Positions 1-6,275 of a stretch of 12,202 nucleotides of DNA are shown piece after piece. How positions within the stretch are numbered: position 1 is the first letter of the stretch; each line of letters starts with the position of its first letter. The position numbers and the translations under genes were made by a program. This stretch comes from Jimgerdemannia flammicorona. Taxonomy: Eukaryota > Mucoromycota > Endogonomycetes > Endogonales > Endogonaceae. A model generated the notes under the pieces. That model searched no databases. It saw nothing but the letters and a program-made list of their open reading frames with translations, and was not told the origin of the DNA. The DNA is taken from assembly GCA_003990745.1 (NCBI GenBank), contig RBNI01005732.1:1-12202 (forward strand), written 5' to 3'.

Positions 1-138
1 CCATGCGCCCGTGCCGCTGCGCCAGAGGCGCAGCGTCACAGCGCTAGGCTCGTTTGTTAAAACAAACGAACCATGCGCCCGTGCCGTTGTTAGTTATTAA
101 ACTAACAACGTCACAGCGCTAGGCTCGCCCGCCCGGGA
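1..138. repeat. Tandem GC-rich hairpin modules (truncated by window edge)
   Basis: Two copies of the same scaffold (GCGCCCGTG ... CACAGCGCTAG) lie side by side. The first holds a GC-rich arm (CTGCGCC AGA GGCGCAG). The second holds a quite different AT-rich arm (TTGTTAGTT ... AACTAACAA). A small hairpin with stem TCGTTTGTT/AACAAACGA joins them. The same scaffold recurs at 7880-8110, 9200-9560, 9995-10045 and 11990-12202, so this is one member of a dispersed family. The different arms in one scaffold show that arms are exchangeable. Confidence 0.85.
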
Positions 139-422
139 GTCGATACTAAATATCTACCTCATCACCTTAATCCTAAATTCTATGGAAGAGTAAGTCTACA
201 AATTATGTATATACAACTTTTTCTGGATGTTTATATGAATATTCTTCAGAAATTCATGTTCTACTTACCAATCCAGATATTAACGGTAGACGTACAGGTG
301 TTGTTTTTAAAAATGGTAGAGAATTATTTAAATTCCAAGATTTTCCTCTTTCTAATAATAGCTTCAAACGAGCTATTAACAATGTTACAGCCTTTTTCAA
401 AGATGGATTGATGTTACATGTT

Positions 423-546
423 GCCCCCCCCCCCTTTAGGGGGGGGGGGGCTAACCGGCGGACTTGGTCGCCCTCCGGTCGTTTTTCCCCCCTCCGCTCC
501 TGGGTAAGCTTACCCAGGAGCCGATGGGGAGAAAAACCCCCGGGGT
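423..546 (+). mobile_element. Double-hairpin element A1 inside dpo
   Basis: A C-run and G-run stem with a TTTA loop is followed by a 26-nt hairpin (454-479, ACCGG ... CCGGT) and a T/C-rich arm enclosing a stem-loop with stem GCTCCTGGGTAAG. It closes on GGGGAGAAAAAC. The element separates dpo codons and is 124 nt long, so it shifts the frame. It is nearly identical to the copy at 875-990. Confidence 0.85.
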
Positions 547-874
547 GATGGCCAAATAAATGTGCGAAGCATTCGTGCGGCAAAACAATCTACAGGGTTT
601 GATAGCCCGATTTTAACTTTTGATATTGAGGCCTATCTAGATGAAAATAATAACTTTGTAGCGTGATGCTGCGGGTTGATTTGATGGTAAAATTTATAAA
701 TCATATTATGTAACTGATTACTCTTCGAATGAAAATATTTTATTATTAGCATTTCATGATATCCTTTCAATTGCAGATTATGATGGGTATACAATGTTTG
801 TACAGAACTTATCAGGTTTTGATTCTTTATTTTTATTAAAGGTATTAGCTGAAAAATTAAATATTAAGCCAATG

Positions 875-990
875 GCCCCCTCCCCTAAGGGGGGGGGGAC
901 CGGCGGACTTGGTCGCCCTCCGGTCGTTTTTCCCCCCTCCGCTCCTGGGTAAGCTTACCCAGGAGCCGATGGGGAGAAAAACCCCGGGGG
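875..990 (+). mobile_element. Double-hairpin element A2 inside dpo
   Basis: Second copy of the A family, with the same order of hairpins as at 423-546. The internal 26-nt hairpin is at 899-924. It interrupts dpo directly after the codons for NIKPM. Its 116 nt are not a multiple of three, and it contains TAA in the incoming frame. Confidence 0.85.
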
Positions 991-1143
991 TTCAAAGATA
1001 ATGAGTTATATTCGTTAACTGTATCAAATGGTTCCGTTACTATTAAGATTCATGATTCATTGAAAATTCTCCCTTCTTCACAGCGTAAGTTAGCCAAAGA
1101 TTTTGGTTGTGATACTCTGAAGGGTATTTTCCCTTATAAATTT

Positions 1144-1236
1144 GTTACTGCCTCTCCGCTTTAGGGGGGGAGCAAGTCGGCAGAGCCGAGTGCGCGGAGC
1201 GGCTGTTTTTTTTTTTTGTTAAAAAAAAAAAACTGG
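1144..1236 (+). mobile_element. GC cluster plus poly-T/poly-A hairpin inside dpo
   Basis: A GC-rich segment (1150-1205, with CTCCGC and GCGGAG-type stems) ends in a hairpin made of a run of T, the loop GTT and a run of A. It lies just after the conserved dpo block FPYKF. The T-run/A-run stem matches the borders of the larger arrays at 7804, 9131 and 9903. Confidence 0.6.
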
Positions 1237-1371
1237 CTCAATCTTTATTTCTACGCATAGATCCATATTTGTCCTATGCCAACTCTATTACCTGAAGAAT
1301 CTTTAAAACCTTCTACGGTTGGAATGACTCCTCAAGAGTTAGATGAATATTTAACGAAAGAAATTAGTGAG

Positions 1372-1524
1372 CCGGCGAAAGCTTCGACTGAGTCGAAGCT
1401 TTCACCGCCCCCTCCCCTAAGGGGGGGGGGGACCGGAGGGCGACCAAGTCCGCCGGTCGTTTTTCCCCCCTCCGCTCCTGGGTAAGCTTACCCAGGAGCC
1501 GATGGGGAGAAAAACCCCGGGGGC
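1372..1524 (+). mobile_element. Compound element A3: A-family copy next to an AGCTTCGACT hairpin
   Basis: A hairpin with stem AGCTTCGACT (about 1380-1401) is joined directly to a third A-family element (about 1408-1523). In this copy the internal 26-nt hairpin (1432-1457) is the reverse complement of the one in A1 and A2, while the flanking parts keep the same orientation. It interrupts a reading frame that may belong to dpo (residues ...EYLTKEISEP on the left). Confidence 0.85.
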
Positions 1525-1618
1525 GATTAAAGATCATCAGAAAGTTCTTATTACTAAAGGTGTTAAGAAGCCTTTATCTGTATTTGATAGGATCGTATGT
1601 ACCGTATTCTATGGGGAG

Positions 1619-1700
1619 CACCCCCTTCCCCTGGAGGGGACGGCCCGCGGTAGCCCCCCCCCCTAAAGGGGGGGGGGCAAGAGGCCGACAGGCCTAGAAA
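1619..1700. repeat. GC cluster with C-run/G-run hairpin
   Basis: CCCCTTCCCCTGGAGGGG-type and CCCCCCCCCTAAAGGGGGGGG-type stems, followed by AGGCC/GGCCT pairs. Same style as the left end of the A family. It marks the point where dpo-like coding sequence can no longer be followed. Confidence 0.6.
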
Positions 1701-1749
1701 ATATGGGCGAAGGATTGGATCAAATCCTTATATGAATGGTCATTTTGGT

Positions 1750-2180
1750 AACCTTCATTACTTTAGTAATGGTATTCAAATTCGATTTTATATTCATTAA
1801 AATCGAGTACGTATGATGAAGGTACTTTTGGACAGGTTCTGACTAGGACAAATTAGAGGTTAAAACGATTTTTACCTCAAATTTAAGTAAGTCGGAGTGT
1901 CCAGAGTAAGGAGGAACTTTCCGACGGTTAAGCCGGAATATATTCCGATTTCTTCCGAGTTGAGTTTTAATTCAAATGTTAATAGAAAAAGAGGATGATG
2001 AGGCCCTGGATCATTTGCAGGTCTCCAGGTCCGTAGTCTACTTCTTATCATCTTGATGAGCATTCAGTAATATTTCACTGAGCACAAGTATCTTATTTAG
2101 AATGGTTTATCCCCCATTCACAAAAGTCGCTCATCAAGGTAACTACTGGAAGACTCTCCGGGAGGACAATCATCCTCCTT
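1750..2180 (+). ncRNA. Candidate structured RNA, family not recognised
   Basis: No reading frame is convincing here, but perfect stems follow one another. CATTAC/GTAATG lies at 1756-1771, TCGATTTTA/TAAAATCGA at 1782-1806, GAGGT.AAAA/TTTTACCTC at 1856-1878, GTCGGA/TCCGAC at 1891-1925 and CGGAATATATTCCG at 1934-1947. CCTGGA/TCCAGG lies at 2005-2029. A 10-bp stem CTTGATGAGC/GCTCATCAAG closes 2052-2138. Base composition is moderate, unlike the GC-rich mobile hairpins around it. It could be an RNase P RNA, a piece of rRNA or an intron core, but I see no diagnostic motif for any of these. The strand is uncertain because stems read alike on both strands. Confidence 0.35.
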
Positions 2181-2217
2181 CCCGCTAGGAACCACCTTCT
2201 TCCCAAATTTTCACTGA

Positions 2218-2398
2218 CCCCCCTCCCCTTTAGGGGGGGAGCGGAACAGCTGTAAGCAGGCCCTAGTTCCCCCCTTCGGGGAGGGGGGCCTAGCCCCGCA
2301 GAGCGGCGCTCGTCCCTTCCCCCCTACGGGGAGGGGTGAGTCGGCGAAAGCTTCGACTAAGTCGAAGCTTGAACCGCCCCACAGGGACTAGGGTCATT
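2218..2398. mobile_element. GC-rich palindromic element, CTAG-bounded
   Basis: It starts with a C-run/TTTA/G-run stem like family A, then a CCCCCCTTCGGGGAGGGG hairpin. It continues with a unit running from CTAG (2290) to CTAG (2391). This unit contains the hairpin AGCTTCGACT/AGTCGAAGCT and is repeated, with few changes, at 10296-10396. The A-family hairpin arm at 1380-1401 is also the same. The element ends about 13 nt from the 3' end of tRNA-Gly. Confidence 0.8.
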
Positions 2399-2410
2399 TT
2401 ACTTTTTTTT

Positions 2411-2481
2411 CAGGGGTGAGCGGACTTGAACCACTATTGAAGAGTTTGGAGTTCTTAGTTCTACCATTGAACTACACCCCT
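2411..2481 (-). tRNA. trnG: tRNA-Gly (anticodon UCC)
   Basis: On the minus strand all four arms form. The acceptor is AGGGGTG/CACCCCT (7 bp), the D-stem GTTC/GAAC, the anticodon stem AAGAA/CTCTT-like with loop anticodon TCC, and the T-stem AGTGG/CCGCT with loop TTCAAGT. The discriminator base would be G, which is less usual for glycine. It is the only minus-strand tRNA in the window. Confidence 0.88.
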
Positions 2482-2754
2482 ACTGACCACAGACTCACAC
2501 TCGTTAAGTGCAATCCCTATCGGGATGGCCCAGTATGATTAACTGAAACCGCTCTTCTTTTAAATTCTAAATAGTATTTTTATAAATACATAGTTACACT
2601 GTTTACTTTGAGACTTAACCCACAGACCAGAGAGCGATCGGAGAATCATACTACTTTTACTCAGTGTCAACGGTACTAGATATAATGGATCATTCTCCCA
2701 GCTGATCAACCTTGACGCGGTGCGGGTAAAAGCTTCCTCATATTTATAAGGTTA

Positions 2755-2812
2755 CCTGGTCCCCTCGGGACACCGGTCCGAGGACCAGCCCCTCCCCCTT
2801 GCGGGGAGGGGC
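2755..2812. repeat. Two adjacent GC-rich hairpins
   Basis: A stem TGGTCC/GGACCA with an inner CGG/CCG lies at 2757-2786. A second hairpin CCCCTCCCC/GGGGAGGGG follows at once. This is a classic double-hairpin arrangement. It lies 26 nt before the promoter-like box at 2839. Confidence 0.7.
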
Positions 2813-2838
2813 CATCTGCCAATTTAAAACTCCTAAAT

Positions 2839-2847
2839 ATATAAGTA
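2839..2847 (+). promoter_or_regulatory. ATATAAGTA promoter-like nonanucleotide
   Basis: An exact match to the yeast mitochondrial promoter consensus ATATAAGTA, followed by A. Downstream is the unassigned stretch up to unit 1. If used, transcription would start at or next to the last A. Confidence 0.45.
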
Positions 2848-3446
2848 AGGAATTCAGAATTTCTGAATATTTAATAAACATAAAGATTCTAACTACTAAA
2901 CCAGAGTGGGCACTCACTCTGTATAAACTATTTATCGACTTCTCATTGATTTCAATAAATTAAACAAAATAGACGGGTGGAGTCCTGTTGTACTCCTTCT
3001 TATTGAATCTAACCCCCTGCGAGCTAGGGTAAAAGCTCTTTTTTCAGCGATGAAGCAATTATCTGTAAGATAATGGAATTGCAGAGTTCCTATTTTCTCA
3101 TAATCTTCGATTACAACACAAGTAGTAATCAATCCCCGTAGTAAGACAATGTTCATTACACAATTAACAATAATACAATCATGAAACACAATATTACTAT
3201 GGAATCATTGAGAAGATTGTCCCCCATTATTTCTTTCAAATAATGCGGGATTAGCAGCTTAGATGGGGCGCTCGACATCATAGGCTATGGTGTAGAGGGA
3301 GCTAACCCCTTAGTAAGTTTTACTTGAAACCCGAAGAAGGAGGAGACTATAACTTAATATTATATTAAAATAATACGCTGGGATAGCCCCCAATATTTAG
3401 GCTTTTATTATTCTTATCAGAATTTTCACCTGGGACATAGTTTTCT

Positions 3447-3455
3447 TTATAAGTA
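3447..3455 (+). promoter_or_regulatory. TTATAAGTA promoter-like box before unit 1
   Basis: One base away from ATATAAGTA. It is followed by a hairpin (ACAAGAA/TTCTTGT) and the leader GTTGTTAAGTAGTA that abuts the ATG at 3497. The same leader and an exact ATATAAGTA box precede unit 2, which supports a conserved regulatory unit. Confidence 0.5.
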
Positions 3456-3496
3456 ACAAGAATTTTATTTTTCTTGTAAAATGTTGTTAAGTAGTA

Positions 3497-3583
3497 ATGG
3501 TTTTAATGTTGATTTTAATCATGATTTTAGTGATCGCCTTATCATCCCTTCGGATTACCGCTATTTATTTTAATGTGTTTTTG
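3497..3583 (+). pseudogene. nad2: nad2 N-terminal fragment, unit 1
   Basis: An ATG at 3497 opens a frame encoding about 29 residues (ILIMILVIALSSLR...) that match the N-termini of the nad2 copies at 4385 and 5868. After AIYFNVF the frame runs into a GC-rich hairpin element and stops. The rest of the nad2 part present in unit 3 is missing, so this is a remnant. Its leader, from the TATAAGTAA box to the ATG, is nearly the same as that of unit 2. Confidence 0.7.
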
Positions 3584-3585
3584 AT

Positions 3586-3680
3586 TCCACGCTCCGCGTG
3601 CCATTTTTGGGCCGGCATTCGTCACGGCCCAAAAATGGGATTCGGTGAAAGCCTCAACTAAGTTGAGGCTTTCGCCGATT
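3586..3680 (+). mobile_element. Triple-hairpin element between nad2 fragment and endonuclease
   Basis: Three stems follow one another: CACGC/GCGTG; CCATTTTTGGGCCG/CGGCCCAAAAATGG; and GAAAGCCTCAACT/AGTTGAGGCTTTC. The last is the same arm as AGCTTCGACT/AGTCGAAGCT at 1380, 2347 and 10350, but with two paired, compensated base changes. GATT flanks the element on both sides (3583-3586 and 3677-3680), which could be a short target duplication or chance. Confidence 0.8.
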
Positions 3681-4310
3681 TCTAATTTTACCGTATTTTG
3701 TGAGGAAATCTCAGAGCTACCTGTAGTTGCGTCTTTCGAGAATCTGAATATTACAGATAATTTTGCCTCTGCTGTTAAGTCATTAAGAGGGTTAGCAGGA
3801 ATTTATGCTATTAAATGTTCAATTACTGGTGCAATTTATTTGGGGTCTGCCGTGGACCTTGGAAAACGAATGAGAGAACATTTTCTAAATTCTTCTAACA
3901 TTCACTTACGAAACGCTATTTCACATTACGGTATCGCCTCATTTGTCTTCATCGTGATCGAGTTCATTGAAGTAATTTCCGGAACACCCGCTTCTAAGAT
4001 TAGAGCTTTATTACTTTCTAGAGAGCAGGTATATTTGGATTGGCTATTTTCTACATATCCCAAATCTCTAATTTATAATTTCTTAGCAACTGCTGGTTCA
4101 GCTTTAGGCTTAAAGCTTACTCAGGAACAGCGTTTAAAGCTAAGCGCGGCTATGAAAGGTAAAAATACAGGGGAGAATAATTCTAATTATGGCAAAATTG
4201 CTCATACCGCTGTTGGGGTATCGGTTTATACTCTTGATAACAAATTTGTTCAATCTTTCTCTAGATGGGGCACTTCTTTACACTTTTTCTTCAAAGAGAG
4301 AAGCTGCTAA
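3645..4310 (+). CDS. GIY-YIG homing endonuclease, unit 1 (C-terminus broken)
   Basis: This frame of 221 codons encodes a GIY-YIG nuclease, an enzyme that cuts intron-less or element-less target DNA to spread its own coding element. The GIY motif is GIYAIKC and the YIG counterpart IYLGS, with the conserved Arg in DLGKRMREHF and the catalytic Glu in REQVYLDW. A NUMOD3-type DNA-binding segment (LSAAMKGKN...NSNYGK) follows. The only in-frame start is GTG within the hairpin element; the endonuclease proper resumes at ISNFTVFCEEIS near codon 12, so the start may be artificial. The NUMOD1-type tail seen in unit 2 is lost by frameshift near 4265-4300; REAANF can still be read in another frame. It is probably inactive or in decay. 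Confidence 0.8.
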   Translation: MKASTKLRLSPISNFTVFCEEISELPVVASFENLNITDNFASAVKSLRGLAGIYAIKCSITGAIYLGSAVDLGKRMREHFLNSSNIHLRNAISHYGIASFVFIVIEFIEVISGTPASKIRALLLSREQVYLDWLFSTYPKSLIYNFLATAGSALGLKLTQEQRLKLSAAMKGKNTGENNSNYGKIAHTAVGVSVYTLDNKFVQSFSRWGTSLHFFFKERSC

Positions 4311-4334
4311 CTTTTAGGATTTGAATTTCAATAT

Positions 4335-4343
4335 ATATAAGTA
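4335..4343 (+). promoter_or_regulatory. ATATAAGTA promoter-like box before unit 2
   Basis: Exact nonanucleotide, followed by AACAGGAG and then the leader GTTGTTAAGTAGTA that is shared with unit 1 and ends at the ATG at 4385. Confidence 0.55.
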
Positions 4344-4384
4344 ACAGGAGTTTAGATTCTTTTGTTAAAAGTTGTTAAGTAGTA

Positions 4385-5386
4385 ATGGTTTTAATTTTAA
4401 TTCTAATCATGATTTTAGTGATCGCCTTATCATCCCTTCGGATTAACGCTATTTATTTAAAGTGGATTGTTAGGATTCTTTTACTCTACGCTGGGGTATC
4501 GGTATTATTAGTTTTACTGGTAGGTTCGGGCGTAGGGGGAGGTTCTAATTTATTCCCAGCAACTGCATACCCAGGCCTAATGACCTTTAGTGTGTCGTTT
4601 ACGGATAATTGATGGTTATGTAAAGGACTGCCAGTATTTAGTAATCTCTTTAATGAGGTATACACTATTGCTGTGTATGTTTTAGTTCCGTTCCCAACTA
4701 GCTTTGTATTTTGTGAAGAGTTTCTTATTGCAGCTTTACCTTGTGTAATAGTGTTTGGAGATTTGCATCTTACAGAGAAAATTAAAGAAGTTAGAAATAT
4801 TCTTAAGGGTAATTCTGGTATTTATTGTTTTACCTGCACAATTACTGGTACCCAATACCTCGGCTCAGCTGTAGATTTATACGATCGTTTTTATGACCAC
4901 ATTATGGGGCATTCAAGCAATGCTCACCTTCAACATGCTATCGCTAAATATGGTCTTAATTGTTTTGTCTTCAGTGTAGTAGAGTTTTGTGCTCCTTCAG
5001 ATTTATTGGTAAGAGAGCAAGTATATCTCGACTGATTATTTACTCTAGATGCATCCCTGAGATACAATTTTTCTCCTACAGCGGGATCAACTTTTGGCTA
5101 TTCGCATAGTCCGGAGACGAGAGAAAAAATGAGTGCTGCTTTGAAAGGTGAAAATAATCCAGCTTATGGAAGAAAAGGTGAACTCCATCCAATGTATGGG
5201 AAGGGGGCGGCCAACAGAGTAGGAGTTTTTGTGTATAATCTGGACAATGTTCTGGTGAATACTTTTCCGTCCAATACGGAAGCAGCTAAATTTTTAGGAG
5301 TTTCAGTTTCATGAATCTCTAAAGCAATCAAACGTGGTTATGTAGTAAAAGGGCGTTATCATGTTGTTTCAAATTCTAAGGCTTAA
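4385..5386 (+). CDS. nad2 N-terminus fused in frame to GIY-YIG homing endonuclease, unit 2
   Basis: With UGA as Trp (at 4610, 5033 and 5312) the frame is open for 333 codons from ATG to TAA. Residues 1 to about 75 are NAD2-like and hydrophobic (ILIMILVIALSSLR, LLVLLVGSGVG). The middle (about 70-100) is diverged and shorter than in unit 3 but keeps KGLPVFS and IAVYV. From about residue 105 (FVFCEEF) the endonuclease begins: GIYCF, QYLGSAVDL, DRFYDHI, catalytic REQVYLDW, NUMOD3 (EKMSAALKGENNPAYG), then a NUMOD1-type helix-turn-helix (TEAAKFLGVS, ISKAIKRGYVVKGRYHV). All key motifs remain, so this is the best candidate for an active enzyme. The leader and ATG are conserved with unit 1. Whether the fusion is spliced, processed or translated as one protein cannot be told. 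Confidence 0.85.
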
Positions 5387-5411
5387 TGTATATTTCTGTG
5401 TAATCCGAGAG

Positions 5412-5515
5412 ATACAGCTGCAGCAAAATTCCTTTGTGTTTCTCAACCTACTCTATCAGTAGCCATTAAACGAGGCTATGTAATTAAAGGCTCTTACAAG
5501 GTAGTCAAAACTTAA
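5412..5515 (+). pseudogene. Orphan NUMOD1-type endonuclease tail
   Basis: Just after unit 2 ends, a short frame encodes DTAAAKFLCVSQPTLSVAIK... and VIKGSYKV, ending in TAA at 5513-5515. This matches the C-terminal DNA-binding tail of units 2 and 3 (AAKFLGVS, IKRGYVVKG). It has no nuclease domain of its own. It may be the lost end of unit 1 displaced by insertion or duplication of unit 2, or a remnant of a further unit. Confidence 0.75.
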
Positions 5516-5584
5516 TTTAAGTTAAGTCACCTAAAAGCCGGTGGTGAGAACTTGAGTACTCTGGTTTAATTTTGACGTTTCTCG

Positions 5585-5681
5585 TCAAATACTGCTTCAT
5601 TGCCTTTATCCTTTTATTTTATTTCCCTATATTTGTTAGCTCGTCAGAGCCAACCCTCCCCCCCCCCCCCCGCAAGATTAA
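5585..5681 (+). repeat. Downstream direct repeat, copy 1 (with long C-run)
   Basis: About 80 nt (from TCAAATACTGCTTCATTG to TTGTTAGCTCG, then a long C-run and GCAAGATT) recur at 7238-7341 after unit 3 with few differences. It thus forms part of the duplicated unit. It can be read as hydrophobic peptide in one frame, but I do not recognise it and the C-run length differs. Confidence 0.8.
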
Positions 5682-5715
5682 AGATTTTATATTAATTTAG
5701 TGGACACATAAATCT

Positions 5716-5724
5716 TTATAAGTA
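5716..5724 (+). promoter_or_regulatory. TTATAAGTA promoter-like box before unit 3
   Basis: One mismatch to ATATAAGTA. As before unit 1, it is followed by a perfect hairpin (AGAACAA/TTGTTCT). A second, exact box lies at 5784. Confidence 0.45.
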
Positions 5725-5783
5725 ATAGAACAAAAAAATTTTCTTGTTCTATTTGTTTGTTAAACATCCATCTTATCTTCGTT

Positions 5784-5792
5784 ATATAAGTA
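5784..5792 (+). promoter_or_regulatory. ATATAAGTA promoter-like box before tRNA-like sequence
   Basis: Exact nonanucleotide, 12 nt before the tRNA-like element at 5805 and 75 nt before the nad2 ATG at 5868. Confidence 0.5.
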
Positions 5793-5804
5793 AAGAAATA
5801 GTAA

Positions 5805-5867
5805 AACTGATTTTTGGTATATCGATAGTTAATCTATTGAATTGGGGTTCAAATCCTCTGTCAGTTT
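5805..5867 (+). tRNA. tRNA-like element lacking a normal D-arm (possible Leu UAA)
   Basis: An acceptor AACTGAT/GTCAGTT, an anticodon-type stem CGATA/TATTG with a 7-nt loop GTTAATC, and a T-arm GGGG TTCAAAT CCTC fold in the right order. The D region is only 11 nt with no stem, giving 63 nt in all. Read as a tRNA the anticodon would be TAA, but base 37 would be T instead of a purine, which is unusual. It ends on the base before the nad2 ATG, like tRNA punctuation. It may be a degenerate tRNA, a D-armless tRNA or a processing signal. Confidence 0.4.
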
Positions 5868-6275
5868 ATGTTAATGTTTTTATTCATTATCATGATTTTA
5901 GTGATCACCTTATCATCCCTTCGGATTACCGCTATTTATTTTAATGTGATTGCCTATCGTAATTTACTCTACACTGGGGTATTATTAAGCATTTTAGTCT
6001 TATTAGTAGGTTCGGGGGTAGAGGGCTATGTAGGTTTATTCCCAGTAACTATCATTACTCAGAGTATGAATGTATTTATCTATTTAGTTGGAGCCTTAGT
6101 GCTTCTATTAGGTTCAACTTCGACTCTAATCGGCAATGGTAAAGGATTGCCAGCATTAGTTTCATACCTTTTTATTGTATTATTTACAGTATTAGGCATG
6201 TGTAGTTTAATTTTAATTAGTGATCTAGTTTCTATGTTCCTATCTATTGAACTACAAAGCTTTGCTGTGTATATT
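5868..6275 (+). CDS. nad2: NADH dehydrogenase subunit 2, N-terminal part (partial), unit 3
   Basis: The frame opens at ATG 5868, right after the tRNA-like element, and encodes 136 residues of NAD2, a membrane subunit of respiratory complex I. Several hydrophobic spans are clear (LFIIMILVITLSSL; ILVLLVGSGV; YLVGALVLLLGS; SYLFIVLFTVLGMCSLIL). The diagnostic block SDLVSMFLSIELQSFAVYI is at the end. Immediately after FAVYI the same frame runs into the GIY-YIG endonuclease. The typical continuation of NAD2 (about 350 further residues) is not found downstream in this window, so this is an upstream exon, a donor segment carried by the element, or a truncated gene. Confidence 0.85.

Larger units (their letters stand above)
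150..1620 (+). pseudogene. dpo: Family-B DNA polymerase of linear-plasmid type (dpo), fragmented
   Basis: Read with UGA as Trp, several frames carry pieces of a protein-primed, plasmid-type family-B DNA polymerase. Nucleotides 177-422 encode an N-terminal piece (ending FFKDGLMLHV). Nucleotides 547-672 encode a piece with the exonuclease I motif (FDIEAYLD). After a frameshift near 665-675, 676-874 encode the exonuclease II motif (NLSGFDSLF). Nucleotides 991-1143 carry the conserved DSLKILPSS and KGIFPYKF blocks. The pieces at 1261-1371 and 1526-1618 are less certainly the same gene. No YxDTDS polymerase motif is seen, so the C-terminal half is missing or beyond recognition. Hairpin elements at 423-546, 875-990, 1144-1236 and 1372-1524 split the pieces and change the frame, so the gene is almost certainly dead. 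Such genes come from integrated mitochondrial linear plasmids, which is established for fungi; this origin is inferred here. Confidence 0.8.
2482..3480. other. Non-coding stretch of about 1 kb, unassigned
   Basis: No supported protein gene. It holds a GC hairpin at 2755-2812, a promoter-like box at 2839-2847 and some AT-rich sequence with local stems (for example GGAGAAT/ATTCTCC around 2639-2700). A minus-strand open frame of 85 codons at 2932-3189 has no recognisable domain. The stretch around 3030-3060 slightly resembles small-subunit rRNA helix 16/17, but the universal 530 loop does not follow. Confidence 0.4.

Noticed and set aside
254..583. Minus-strand open frame of 109 codons
   Set aside because: It runs antisense to dpo and through hairpin element A1; its composition is that of the element.
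1140..1165. Alternative code with UAG as Leu (as in some chytrid mitochondria)
   Set aside because: UAG occurs in frame only within inserted hairpins; UGA as Trp alone explains the open frames of the nad2/endonuclease units and the RT pieces.
3020..3070. Likeness to small-subunit rRNA (AAAGCTCTTTTTTCAGCGATGA)
   Set aside because: The most conserved rRNA sequences (530 loop, 790 loop, decoding site) are not found nearby on either strand, so the likeness is probably chance or a remnant.
2932..3189. Minus-strand open frame of 85 codons
   Set aside because: No recognisable domain, no leader or neighbour to support it; left as unassigned.
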